Positions 24,020 to 35,564 of a DNA stretch of 64,000 nucleotides are shown piece by piece; the first letter of the stretch is position 1; each line of letters begins with the position of its first letter. A program made the translations under genes and the position numbers. The notes below the pieces were generated by a model. It was not told the origin of the DNA and searched no databases. It was given only the letters and a program-made list of their open reading frames with translations. Source of the DNA: Talpa occidentalis (Eukaryota > Chordata > Mammalia > Eulipotyphla > Talpidae); the NCBI RefSeq assembly GCF_014898055.3, contig NW_023603184.1, positions 106,258,615-106,322,614 on the forward strand. Reading direction: 5' to 3'.

Positions 24020-24872
24020 TCTGCCCCCACCCACAAAGTAATTACAATTACAATTATATTACCTATAATTATAAACACAATTAATTATATTCCTTCAGTG
24101 CTTTAGAGCTTACAGAGTACATTCACATACATTAATTATTTAACCTCATCAGTACCCAGTGAGGCAGACACAGCAGAAAACCTGCACAATAAAACCAGGG
24201 GCTTCTCATGAGCCCAGAGCTGTTGCCTATACGTGGCCACTTCCTCCTTTGTCTCTCACGATTATCTCCTAAACCTACCTTGCACGGAAAGTGAGAAAAG
24301 ACCCTAATTACTTCAGACAATGATGTTTCTGACTCCTTGGTCAAGCAACTTCCAAACTAGCATGAGTGGCTTTCAGAGACTGAATGGGTCAGATTTGGGG
24401 GCGGGAAGACCAGCCAGGAACTCAATACTGGCTTGGCTCAGTCATACACAATCAGTTGGCACACCCAGAGCTTTGGTCCATGTTTTCATGGAAAAGGGTC
24501 ACTGAGAGAGTGACAGATCTTGAGAGCCACAGTGGAAAACATCTATCACACATCTAGGAGGTGCAAGTTACTGCCAATACCCAGAGAGGCTAAGGACCAA
24601 GGCACCTGAGGGTCAGTGGGAAGGGACTGTCATCATGAGACCATCTAGCTCAGTGCTTGGGTTTTGCAGGAGACTGGTTTGATGATCATAAGCAGGAGAG
24701 AGAGGAATGAGAGCAAGAATTAGGATGGGGATAATAGGAGAGAAAATGAAAGAGCAGCATCTGAGGAGCAGGACTTGACAAGGGACAAGGCGGAAGGGGT
24801 AAAGGAAAGTCTGGTGTCAAATACTGTTCAGGGAGTTTCATCTGTAAGGAAAACAGTTATTAACCAAAGGAG
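23791..24872. other. Unassigned noncoding sequence
   Basis: About 1.1 kb with a TA microsatellite and no gene. 24060-24190 has weak MIR-like blocks (CTTTAGAGCTTACAGAG, ATTATTTAACCTCATC). Confidence 0.45.
23953..24020. repeat. (TA)n microsatellite
   Basis: Imperfect ATAC/TATG units lead into about ten pure TA units. Likely polymorphic and cruciform-prone. Confidence 0.95.
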
Positions 24873-24874
24873 AG

Positions 24875-24966
24875 AACACCAATAACAATAACACACCCCT
24901 TTATTCTTCATAATGAATTTTATTCTTCAAATACTTATATACCAGATGCTGTTCCAAGAGTTTTTA
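24875..24966 (+). repeat. MIR SINE, left part (split by L1)
   Basis: Blocks AACAATAACACACCCCTTTA, then CTTATATACCAGATGCTGTTCC resembling 'ctatgtgccaggcactgttcta', lead straight into the L1 target site. The right part resumes after 27312 with the next MIR blocks in order. Confidence 0.65.
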
Positions 24967-27312
24967 TTTTATTTTATTTTTATATTCCCCATACAATTGC
25001 AACCCCCTTATTTTGACCCCAATCCCTCCTTTCCTCACACCCCACCCCTCATAGAGTGTCTCTGGTTCATAGTTGTTTGTTGATTTTGATATTTTCTTTC
25101 TTATAGTTATTCTTTTTCCTGGTCCCTTATTTAAGTTTTCCAGATTCCTCCTATGAGTGAGACCATCTGGTATTTTTCTTTTTCTTTCTGGTTTATTTCG
25201 CTGAGCATGATCCTTTCCAGCTCCATCCATGTTGCTGCAAATTGCATGTGTTTATCTTTTTTGAATGCTGAGTAATATTCCATGGTGTATATGTACCACA
25301 TCTTCTTGATCCAGTCATCTATTTTTGGGCATTTGGGTTGTTTCCAAAGCTTAGCTATTGTAAACAGTGCTGCTATAAACATAGGGGTGCAGGTGCTCTT
25401 TGGAATTGATGTTTCTGTGTCCTTTGGGTAAATACCTAGGAGTGGAATTGCTGGATCATATGGAAGCTCTATGTTTAGTAGGTCAAGAAATCTCCACACA
25501 GCTCTCCATAGTGGTTGGACCAGTTTGCACTCCCACCAACAGTGCAGGAGAGTTCCTTTTTCTCCACATCCTCACCAACATTTGTTGTTCCTAGCTTTCT
25601 TAATATGTGCAATTCTCACTGGTGTAAGATGGTATCTCATGGTAGTTTTGATTTGCATTTCCCTGATTACAAGTGATGTTGAACATTTTTTCATATGCCT
25701 GTTGGCCATTTGCATTTCCTCTTCAGAGAAGTTTCTTTTTAGCTCTTCTGCCCATTTTTTGACTGGATTATTTTCTTTGTTGTTGAGTCTCCTCAGCTCT
25801 TTGTAGATTTTTGTGATCAGTCCTTTATCATTAGTGTTGTGTGCAAAAATGTTCTCCCAGTCTGTGGGGTTTCTCTTTGTTTTTGTTATTGTCTCTTTTG
25901 TTGTGCAGAAGCTCTTTAATTTGATGTAGTCCCAGCTGTTGATCTTTGCCTTCACTATCACTGCTTTGGGTGATGTGTCTGTAAAGATGTCTTTGATGTG
26001 CATATCATGGAGTGTTTCACCTATATTTCCTTCTATGTATTTTATGGTTTCAGGTCTTATGTATAGTTCTTTAATCCATTTTGAGTTGGTTTTTGTGCAT
26101 GGTGTAAGGTAGTGGTCAAGCTTCATTCTTTTGCATGTAGTGACCCAGTTTTCCCAGCACCATTTATTGAACAAACTTTCTTTGCACCAATGCATATTCT
26201 TTGTTCCTTTGTCAAAGATTAGTTGACCATAAATCTATGGGTTTATTCCTGGATTTTCTATTCGATTCCATTGGTCTGTGTGTCTGTTCTTGTTCCAATA
26301 CCATGCAGTTTTGATGATTATGGCTTTGTAGTATAGCCTGAAATCTGGGAATGTGATGCCTCCATTCCCTTCTTTTTTTTTCAGGAGAGCTTTGGCTATT
26401 CGGGGTTTTTTGTGATTCCATATGAATTTCATCAATAATTGTTCTATTTCTTTGAAGAATGACATTGAAATTTTTACTGGAATAGCATTGAATCTGTATA
26501 TTTGTTTTGGTAGGATGGCCATTTTAATAATGTTTATTCTTCCAATCCATGAGCAGGGGATGTCTTTCCATTTCTTTGTGTCTTCTTCTATTTCTTTTAA
26601 CAGTGTTTTATAGTTTTCTTTGTATAGGTCCTTTACCTCTTTTGTTAGATTTATTCCCAAGTATTTGATTTTTTTTTGTTTCAATAATAAAAGGGATGGT
26701 TTTTTTGATTTCTTCGTCTTCAGATTTATTGTTTGTGTATAGGAAGACTACTGACTTTTGCATGTTGATTTTGTATCCTGCCACTTTACTGAACTGATTG
26801 ATGAGTTGAATTAGTTTTTCTGTGGAGTTTTTGGGGTTCTCTATGTATATTATGATATCATCTGCAAATAGTGATAGTTTGACTTCTTCTTTTCCTATTT
26901 GGATTCCTTGTATGTCTTTCTCTTGCCTTATTGCTCTGGCTAGGACTTCCAGTATTATATTGAAAAGCAGTGGTGAGAGTGGACATCCTTGTCTTGTTCC
27001 AGATCTTAATGGAAATGCTTTCAGCTTTTCACCATTGAGAATGATACTGGCTGTTGGCTTGTCATAGATGGCCTTTATGATGTTGAGGTATGTTCCTTGT
27101 ATCCCAAGAATTTCAAGGGCTTTTATCATGAATGTATGTTGCACTTTGTCAAAAGCTTTCTCAGCATCTATTGATATTATCATATGGTTTTTATATTTCT
27201 TTTTGTTGATGTGTTGGATAACGTTGATTGATTTTCGGATGTTGAACCATCCTTGTGTCCCTGGAATGAATCTTATTTGGTTGTGGTGAATTATCTTATG
27301 GATACATTGTTG
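24967..27312 (-). mobile_element. Young LINE-1, 5'-truncated (2.35 kb), inserted into a MIR
   Basis: On the minus strand this reads from inside the reverse transcriptase domain through the end of ORF2 and the C/G-rich 3' UTR. It is flanked by a 17-bp perfect duplication, TGTTCCAAGAGTTTTTA, at 24950-24966 and 27313-27329. The target lies in a MIR element, giving a relative age order. Its ORF2 end differs from the other two young copies: four extra residues (WKT and the preceding Ile context) before the stop, suggesting a different subfamily. Confidence 0.96.
25131..27312 (-). pseudogene. L1 ORF2 remnant with RT domain, inactivated
   Basis: The segment begins within the reverse transcriptase region. 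Motifs [27 protein letters not shown] and the catalytic FADDIIIY are preserved. It is broken by a frameshift in an A-run near 26675, where nine A occur against the eight expected in frame. A nonsense codon at about 26235 comes from CAG to TAG in a 'NPQIYG' context. A second nonsense codon at about 25571 comes from CGA to TGA just after 'NNKCW', a typical CpG decay. No start and no endonuclease domain are present. Confidence 0.92.
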
Positions 27313-27475
27313 TGTTCCAAGAGTTTTTACATACATCAGTTCATTTAGTTTTGGCAAGCTTCAGACTTTGTTACTGCTACACTTTGCATTCTGCAGATGA
27401 GGAAACTGCAGATGAGGCAGAGAGTTTAAGTAACTTGCCCAGGGCCACATAGTATGAACACCCCTCCTTATTCTA
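27313..27475 (+). repeat. MIR SINE, right part (split by L1)
   Basis: After the duplicated target site the MIR continues: TTTTTACATACATCAGTTC, then GCAGATGAGGAAACTGCAGA and AAGTAACTTGCCCAGGGCCA. This is the MIR order directly following the left part at 24875-24966, so the two were one element before L1 inserted. Confidence 0.8.
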
Positions 27476-28361
27476 TGGTTGTTATAAAGTAACACTGGGA
27501 TATTCTCAATGGTTGGGATATTTGCTTCTCGAAAGGACTGAAATTGGTCTCTTCCAAATCTGGAAGCAAAGAGAACATATTTGAGTGAACAGCAAGTTAT
27601 CTAGTCCAGTAGTCCTCACCCTTCTCCGTACATCAAAATCTTTAGTGAGTATCACAGACACTGCAGTGCTGGGGCTCCATGCCTGGAGACCAGGAGTCAG
27701 CTGGTCTGGGGAGAGGTGGGTGCACCATTTGTTGTTTGCTGTTTAAATCTCCCCATGTGTTTAACATGCAGGCAGCACTGAGTTTGTCAACTCAACTGCC
27801 ATGTGTGTACTGCCTACATTTGGTTGTAGGTGCTGTTTTCCAAGATCCTGATCCAGTCTCAAACTGATTATCTTCCAGCAACTATGTAAGATTCGGGAGA
27901 AAGTGAGAAACAATATTGAGGAGCAGAGCAGCAGTGGTGAATTCAGACAAGGACCTGGAATTAATCCTTAGAGCCTGCTACAAGAATCAGGGAGAACTCA
28001 AGAAGGCAGTGTTTATACTAAATAAAGCAGATAAGGCAGATAAGGAAACCTTTAGAGATTACTGGGTAAAGTTATGCTTCCCTTTCTGAGGTCAACTGGC
28101 TGGTGTAGACCAATTTGTCATCTTCTGCTTCCCTTCTGCACAAGAGCAGCTCTGAATGGTTTATGAATCCAGCCCAGGTCAGGCTCTGGCGCCTACACAG
28201 CTAATGGCAGGGTACATCTTTTTCTTGACCAATGGGAAGAGAAGGAAAACATTTTAGCAGCTGCTAAATCCCAGTGTCTTTATTTGAACTTCCCTGTACC
28301 AGGAGAGTTAGTGGTATTTATGGCTTAAAAGAATTTCCATCTGTAAGTTTATCTTCTTGTT
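27476..28361. other. Unassigned noncoding sequence with MER5-like piece
   Basis: No gene. A MER5-like fragment is listed at 27607-27710. Confidence 0.5.
27607..27710. repeat. MER5-type hAT DNA transposon fragment
   Basis: Blocks CAGTAGTCCTCACCCTTCTC, GTACATCAAAATC and TGCTGGGGCTCCATGCC match the layout of the short non-autonomous hAT-Charlie elements of the MER5 group. Recognised from memory of the block order. Divergence is high. Confidence 0.5.
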
Positions 28362-28378
28362 AAAAATCAGCCATCCCC

Positions 28379-28693
28379 GGGCCTCCCTGGTGGCGCAGTG
28401 GTTGAGCGCTGGGTTGTGAAGCTGCCCGCAGCCTCTGCAGCGCCGGTTCGATCCCCGGCTGCTCCCCGGCCACCGGAGGAGGGTCCCACATGGCGCGCAG
28501 ACCTCTCCTGCCGCCCGCTGCTCCCCTCAGCAGTGTACTTCGGTCCTTCTGCCTGCTCTGCTCCCTGCTCTGGCTCTGGTGAATTCTCTCACCCTCCCGC
28601 ACTTCTGACTGTACCCAGTGCATGTGTAAACAAAAAAAACAAACAAACAAACAAACAAATAAATGAATAAAATACGTGCCTCTTTAAAAAAAA
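28379..28693 (+). mobile_element. tRNA-derived SINE, best-preserved copy, with 17-bp TSD
   Basis: Perfect flanking duplication AAAAATCAGCCATCCCC at 28362-28378 and 28694-28710. The head carries an exact pol III A-box TGGCGCAGTGG (28391-28401) and B-box GGTTCGATCC (28445-28454). The body ends CCCAGTGCATGTGTAAAC, followed by (AAAC)n, AAATAAATGAAT and a poly(A) tail. It contains the GCTCCCCGGCCACCGGAGGA insertion-like segment, shared with the 54796 and 55300 copies. This copy is the best template for the family consensus and may be very recent. Confidence 0.97.
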
Positions 28694-28710
28694 AAAAATC
28701 AGCCATCCCC

Positions 28711-30085
28711 TACCCAAAACAATCAAAGACAATAAATCAAGGCTTAAGTAAGAAGCAGAGACTCTACAAATAGGATCCCTATGGTAGCTCACACACTATT
28801 TTTTTTTTAGTATTGGACATTGTAAGAACTTAAGTGATTGGTGGGTGGGGTGAGTTTCCCTTCTACTTGGGTACACAGAAGGCATGGAAATGAGAGCAGA
28901 TGTTATCCAAGCTAAGGGAGGATGAGTTGAGATAACATTTCCCCACGAATTTCAACACCCCATCAAGGTTTTACCTCTCCCAAATGAAACACACTGGTGT
29001 TATTAACTGATTCTGCCAACTGATGACCATCCTCTCCAATCTGGTTCCTTTCCCTTTCACAGAAAGAATAGTGGCAAAGCAAGCAAGTGTCATTTCTGAA
29101 TGCTACATGGATGTGCTATTCTGTCATTGTCATCAAGGAGATGGCGGAAGAATTTGGCAGTAGCCAGCTGGTATAATAAGCTTCTGCTACTGTATCAAAT
29201 ATTAAAAAGGACGATTTGATGCCCACTAAACCAAAAATCTCTTCTTCCAAGAAGACTGTATGCTATTGTCCATACCTGTGTTCAAATACAATAATTCATG
29301 AGAAACCCAGACAATGGCCCTAACACCCTAATATCCAAGTTGCTCCCATTCTCCTCCCACATTATATCACATGAGTTGGGGGCTTCATTTTCTCACTGTT
29401 CAAGGTCAACTTTAGTCATAGGTACACTTGGAGGAGCCCCTGTAAGTAGAAGGCCTTATATTACCAATTATGTCTACTGATAAAGTTGTCACATTATCGA
29501 AATATTTTTTAAGAATTTCTGAAATATCTTTAGCAGCTTTTCTTTTTAAAAATCTTGAGTGTATTACTTATTTCCTTAGAACTTAATTTAAAATGCATAT
29601 AATCTTTGGAATTTGGGTTTCACATCTTAATCCACTTTCTATTATTTATTTCCCATGAAACAGTAAGTTTTACAATAATATATAACAGTAATAATACACA
29701 CACAGTGTAGAATTTAAAAACTACAAATCATATTTATGGAAATTATTTGTTCCTTTTAAACACTCTCCTATGTGGGTAGAATGAACTTTCGCCTCTCAGT
29801 ATTAAAAGTAGCTGCCTTTCCCAGGAGTGTTTTTGAAGATGTCTATGGTGGAGCAGAATGAGAAGTCAGGAGGAAGGAAACAAGCTGTCATCAGCAAAAA
29901 TTTCTTCTACAGGAAGCCAAGCATTCACTCAGGATTTCTTTCTTTCCCAAATGGAAGTGCACATTGCTTGGGTCCCCCAAAGCTCAATGGGAAATCTATA
30001 TAATTATTTTCCTCTGACAAAGTTTTCTCCCACCCCACCCCCTTTTCTTGAGAAACTTAAGATATAGAAAATTTAAACTCTAACA
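28711..30085. other. Unassigned noncoding sequence
   Basis: 1.4 kb, no gene or clear repeat. 29480-29790 is strongly AT-rich. Confidence 0.5.
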
Positions 30086-30089
30086 TTCA

Positions 30090-30280
30090 TACTTTCCAGA
30101 GTTAAAAGCTATTAACATCTGGCCATATCTCCCTCTAGTTTTTTTTTTTTTTAAGAAATAATATGTTTCAGATTCCAAACTTGATCCCTTTTAACCAGTC
30201 CACTTCCCCACAAGCAAAGGAAACCACTTTCATGAGTTAGGTGTCGATCCTTCTGGTCTATTAAAAATATATACATTTTA
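30090..30280 (-). mobile_element. Ancient LINE-1 (minus), left part, split by another L1
   Basis: Minus-strand old L1 3' region: TTAACCAGTCCACTTCCCCA and AGGAAACCACTTTCATGAG blocks, ending at the target site of the plus-strand L1. The element resumes at 31631. Confidence 0.65.
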
Positions 30281-31630
30281 CAGACACACAGATCAATGGA
30301 ACAAAATTTAGAGTCCAGAAATAAGCCCACACATGTACAGACAATGAACTTATGACAAAGGAGCCAAAAGCATGTATTGGAGAAAGAAACTCACCAATAA
30401 ATGGTATTTTAAAAAAATGGAAAGCCACATGCAAAAGAATGAAATTAGACCACTATCTAACACCATACAAAAAAATTAATACCAAACAGGTTAAAAGTTT
30501 GAATGCAAGACCTAAACTTATTAAGTATTTATAGAAGGAAAAGAAAGTTGACATGTTCTTTGGCATCAACCTTACAGATGTCATTGGAAGTTCAACTCCA
30601 ATAGGAAAGAAACAAAGGCAAAAATAAATGAAAGGGACTACATCAAACGAAACAGCTTCCACACAAAAGAAACTATCATCAAAATGAAAAGGCAGCCTAC
30701 TTAATGGGAGAGGACATTCACAAACCACACATTCAACAACTGAATGAAGAACTCAACAATTCAATAACAACAAAAAGAGACAACCCAATATAAAAGTGGG
30801 CAGAGAATCCAAAAAGACATTTCACCAAAGAAGACATATAGATGGCCAACAGGCACATGAAAGAGATGTTCATTGTCTCTTCTTATTAGGGAAATATAAA
30901 TCAAAATAACAATGAGCTATCGCCTCATACCTGTGAGAATAGCTATCATTCGACAAGTGTTGAAGAGGCTGCAGAGGGAAGAGAACACTTGTACACAGGG
31001 AATGTAAATTGGTACAGTCACTATGAAGAACAGTAAGGAGACTCCTCAAAAAGTTCAGAATAGAAATTCCATATGATCCAGTTATCTCACTTCTGGGTTT
31101 TTACCCATAGAATACTAAAACACTAAATCAAAAAGATACATACATGGCCATATTCATTGCAGCATTATTCACAACAGCCAAGGGTTGGAAACAACCTAAC
31201 TGCCTATCAACAGAGCATGAAATAAAAAAGATTTGGTATGTATACACAGTGGAATAGTATTCATTTACTTAAAAAAAAAAAAAAAAGAAATCCTGACATT
31301 TGCAATAAGGATGGCTCTGAGGGTATTATGCTAAGTAAAATAAGTTTAACAGAAAAATTATAAACTCTGTATGATCTCACTCATGTGAAAGATGAAGACA
31401 TAAAATTGATGACAAATAAGACAAAACAAATGTTTAGACTAAGAACAAAAAAAGTTACCAGGAGAGAGGTGCAAGAGGGTGTGGATAAATTGAGTAACAG
31501 TTCAGTTGTATGGTAAAGGGTGAACACTAGACTTTTGGTAGTGAATATAATGTGGTCTATATATAGATGTTGATTTATAATGCTGTAGTACACCTGAAAC
31601 CTATAATGCTACAAATTAATGCTACTTCAA
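30281..31630 (+). mobile_element. Old LINE-1, plus strand, nested in another old L1
   Basis: The segment follows the late ORF2 order: ACACACAGATCAATGGAACA, GACAAAGGAGCCAAAAGCAT, CCATACAAAAAAATTAATACC, AATGAGCTATCGCCTCATAC, 'ggaaacaacctaactgcc', and the 3' UTR CTGTAGTACACCTGAAACC. It ends in TTCAATTAAAAA. The flanks TTAAAAATATATACATTTTA (30261-30280) and TTAAAAATTTTTACATTATA (31631-31650) look like a decayed 20-bp target-site duplication. ORF2 is riddled with stops. Confidence 0.82.
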
Positions 31631-32395
31631 TTAAAAATTTTTACATTATATATGTGTGTGTTTATACCCTTATGCGTATCAGAGGTAATGTATAGTATTG
31701 CTTTCTATAGGTATTTTGTTAAATAAATGACTTTTTTATAGCTTCCACAACTTTCTTTTTTCCCTCTAACAGTAAAAAAAAATGGTTTTTGACAATCTAA
31801 CCATGTTGTAGCAGGTATATCTAGTTCAGCTCTTTTCACTATCAAATTTCCAATCCACTGTTGATAGATAACTTGGTCATTCCCAGTCTTTCACTATTTT
31901 CTACAATGTCACAACAAACTTTCTTGTATCAGACCCTTTGTACATACATATAAGGGTTTTTGTAGGAAATATACTCAGTTGTGTAATCTATGCTTAAGGT
32001 ATGGACAACATCTATTTTACTTTGGTGCTGCCAAAAGACTCCCAAAGTCACTATAGTGACTCATATTACCACCAGTGGAAGTATATAGAACAATTTCTCT
32101 CACGTGCTGATATATATATATGGTATTATTGGCTATTTAACTTTCCAATGTTATAGTTAAAAATAATTGCTAAGTATTAGTTTTAATTCACCTTTGCATG
32201 GTTGTTAGAAAGTTTAACTGTCTTTTCACAGGCTTATTGGCCAATAATAGTTTTCTTTATTCATATAATTTGCTTATTTTTCTATTAGATTTGTATTTTT
32301 ATTGTCATTTTGTAAGAGCTGTATATGTATCCTAGATAGCAATCATTTACATCTTATACACATTACCAATATATTTTTGAATTACTAATATATTC
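31631..32395 (-). mobile_element. Ancient LINE-1 (minus), right part
   Basis: Continuation of the element at 30090-30280. A CCAATCCACTGTTGATAG block is followed by CAACAAACTTTCTTGTATC, ACCACCAGTGGAAGTATA, and the 'caggcttattggccaataa', 'attttgtaagagctgtatat' late ORF2 blocks in reverse orientation. Highly decayed. Confidence 0.65.
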
Positions 32396-32399
32396 AAAA

Positions 32400-33990
32400 G
32401 GTACTTAAAGAGTTGCAAGAATTCCCATAGAAAAGTGTCTGTCTCATGTCTAGTCCCATCCCCATATTCAGTTTGCCTTCCAGAAAAAAAAATCAGTGTC
32501 CTGATATACTCTTCCAAAGAGTTCAATGCATATGAAAATAAGTTTATATGTTCCTCTACAGTTACTTTTTATAACTTCATAAAATGTAGTATATATTTGG
32601 GCTTCATCTTGCTTTTTTTTACTTAAATTTATCTTAAAGATCATTCTATATCAGTTTATATTTCTTTGATGTCATTTTATTTTACTTATTTATTCACCTG
32701 CAGTCTTTATTATGTTGATGAACCAGGATTTATATAACCAGTCTTCCACTGATTGACATCTAGATTGCTTCCAAATTTTTATTAAAAATTATGCTACAGT
32801 GATTGCACTTATCCCTATATTATTTCATGCATGTACAAATAACTATAGAATAAATCCACAGAAGTAAAAGCACTACTTAAAACTAAGTATCTTTTTAATT
32901 TTAATAGTATTACCAAATGATCGTCTGTAGAGGACATATCAATTTACACTCCCACCAGCAATATCTCACTTGTCTTTTTAAAAGATTAATATAATAAAAA
33001 CAGATAACATTTATTGAGTGTTATATAGGCTAGCCACATTTCTAAATCCATTACTTGTATTTTTAAGAAATCATTATGGGAAATGTCAAATGTGAATTAA
33101 AGAGAAGAATATAATGAGCTCCCATATACCCTTCACCCAGCTTCAAGAGTTAAGAACACAGAGATCTCCTTTTACCTGCACACCTGCTGGATTACTTCAA
33201 AGCAAATGCCAGGTTTTGTGTCATTCCATTAATAAATATTTCAATAGTAAACCTAAGAGATAAGAATATTTTTTAAAAACCAGTGTCATTATTATGTCAC
33301 AAGCAGGAACGATAATTTTTCTATGATCACATAATAACCAGTCAGTATTCAAACTTCTCCACTGATCCACAAACATTGTTTTAAAATGTGTTTCTTTAAA
33401 TCAGAATCCAAACAAGGTTTACACATTTCATTTCAGTGGGATGGTTCTTAAATATCTTTAGTCCCTAATAGCTCTTTGCCCTCTTGTTTTCTCACCAGTT
33501 ATTATTAAAGGAAGAGGTATCATTTGTTATGTTCAATTGTATTCTAACTTTGTTCATAATGGATTTGTTTGTGGGGGTTTTGCCACATAAAAAAAGGTGA
33601 ATTTTGCTATAGTCAAATTTAAGTAACTTTTCCTCCATGCTATATGATTTTTGTATTTTATTAAAGAAAGTCTTCCCTACACCAAGGATATTGGTATTCT
33701 TTTTCTTGTAGCTTTAGAGTTATAAATTTTAAGCCTCTACCCATCTGAAATTTATGTTTGTGTAAGGTATAAAATAAAAATCTTAATTTATTTTTCAGGG
33801 TTAGATCCATTCTTGACCCTTTCTTCACTGATTTGCAATGTTATCTGATACAAACTAAATTTTTACATCTGTATGCTTCCACTTACAGACTGTCTCTCCT
33901 GTTTGGTTGATCTATTTATCTGATCCAAATTCAGTACCACACTGTTTTAGCTATAAACAGACTATAGTTTTGAAATATGTCAGGCATCAT
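32400..33990 (-). mobile_element. Further ancient LINE-1 fragments, minus strand
   Basis: At least three collinear pieces are visible. 32400-32995 has a 3' region plus ORF2 end (CATCTTGCTTTTTTTTACTT, CCAGTCTTCCACTGATTGAC, AATTTACACTCCCACCAGCA). 33065-33500 has 3' UTR-like blocks (CCCATATACCCTTCACCCAGC, TCAGAATCCAAACAAGGTTT). 33600-33990 has an ORF2 segment (TCTGAAATTTATGTTTGTGTAAGG, ATTCAGTACCACACTGTTTTAG, quoted as short blocks). A small MIR-like core may sit at 33000-33060. Boundaries between pieces are approximate. Confidence 0.65.
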
Positions 33991-33994
33991 TGGG

Positions 33995-34612
33995 AAATAT
34001 TTATTTTTAATTTTTTTGCTGTGCAATAAAACCAGGTTAACCAGAGCACTCATATGCTCAAACAATGGTGGCAGATGGTTTAGAACAAAAATGATGTTAT
34101 ACACATTATTGGAATGAAAGGAGAAATCCATATTGTCTGATCAGTAAAATTTAAAAGCTAGATTAACTTTGTTTTGTTTAGGAAGGTTTCATGTATAAGC
34201 ATAGTAGCTTTCACTATAATGTCTTCTCATATCACAAAGGATTTTATCCTTACCCCACTTCTTTTCTTCCTCATCCTCATCCATAGAAAGAAAGGGACAG
34301 AGAAACTCACAAATCTAAGAAGTAGGTTAGGATAAACATGTTATCCATGATAAACATGCCATCTTTGCTTTTCAGACTGAAAATAAAAGATCCTGGAAGT
34401 GGCAGAAGGTCTAACCTCAAGTCACAGAACTCTTAGTATTTACCCTCAACTAAATTTAGCAGATTTCAATGCCCCAAAAAGTCCATGGTTGACTGATCAT
34501 GACTAGTTCATCAGATACCTACTGCTTGACCAGTCTGGAAAGTGTGGGAGAGGTGGCAGCAGTGAATGTACTGTCTGGCTTTCAGATGAGAAAATAGTGT
34601 TCTTGCTGCAAG
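33995..34612. other. Unassigned noncoding sequence
   Basis: Nothing recognised. Confidence 0.5.
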
Positions 34613-34625
34613 GAAAAAACATGAA

Positions 34626-34882
34626 GGGGCCTCCCTGGTGGCACAAGGGGTTAGGACGCAACCTATGAGGCTATCCACAGCTACTCCAGCACGAGTTCAG
34701 TCCCCGGACAGGTAGCTACCCACATGGTGCAGCAGACCTCTCCTGACTTGCCCGCTGCTCCACTTGGCAGTGTATTTCAGTCAGCCTGCCTGTTCTGTTC
34801 CCCACTCTGTCTCTGGTGTATCCTCTCACCCTCCCCACCTCTGGCCTGTACCCCAGCTCTTGTATGCATAAATAAATAAATC
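34626..34882 (+). mobile_element. tRNA-derived SINE with tail expanded to a microsatellite
   Basis: The element starts GGGGCCTCCCTGGTGGCACA and ends CTCTTGTATGCATAAATAAATAAATC, then passes into a long (GAAA)n run. Flanks AAAAAACATGAAG (upstream) and AAGAACACGAAG (35052-35063) look like a partly decayed target-site duplication on the far side of the microsatellite, so the repeat grew out of the SINE tail. Confidence 0.93.
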
Positions 34883-35053
<171 letters not shown>

Positions 35054-35063
35054 GAACACGAAG

Positions 35064-35560
35064 AGCCCCACACAAAATCGTGTCTCATTTTCTCGGACCA
35101 ACAATATGTCTCACCCTGCCGCAGCGTGGGTGCCATTCCACCACAGTGCACACTGCTTTCTCTACTGTGAGGCTTCAAAGATCTTTTACATCCTCATTAG
35201 GCTAGCTAAATAGTGCTTTGATGGCAAATCCCATATAGGTCCAGAATCAAAGAATACACACTTGATAAAAATTAATTCAGGATACAGCAGAGCACTTGAA
35301 ATGTGGTTTTTATACACTGTATGGAGAAAAAGACCTGGTTGAGTTTCTCGTCTCTGATTTGGTAAAAGACTAATACAATAGACAATTTCACAGTCAAGAT
35401 GGGTAAATAGGATCCTGGCACCTTAGAGACTTAAAAAGAAGAGCAAAATTAGAAAATCAAGTAATGTTACATTTTCTCTGTGATATATAACAAAGAGTGA
35501 TGATGTCAGTGATTACTACAAGGACATGACACTTCTGTTTGGTATAATAAGATCAATGAA
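35064..35560. other. Unassigned noncoding sequence
   Basis: Unique sequence. It contains one copy (35383-35402) of a 20-base word that recurs at 35886-35905. Confidence 0.45.
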
Positions 35561-35564
35561 TAGG

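Noticed and set aside
28379..28460. Possible tRNA gene in the SINE head
   Set aside because: A- and B-boxes fit pol III, but the head does not fold as a complete tRNA cloverleaf with a CCA end and is followed by a SINE body and tail.
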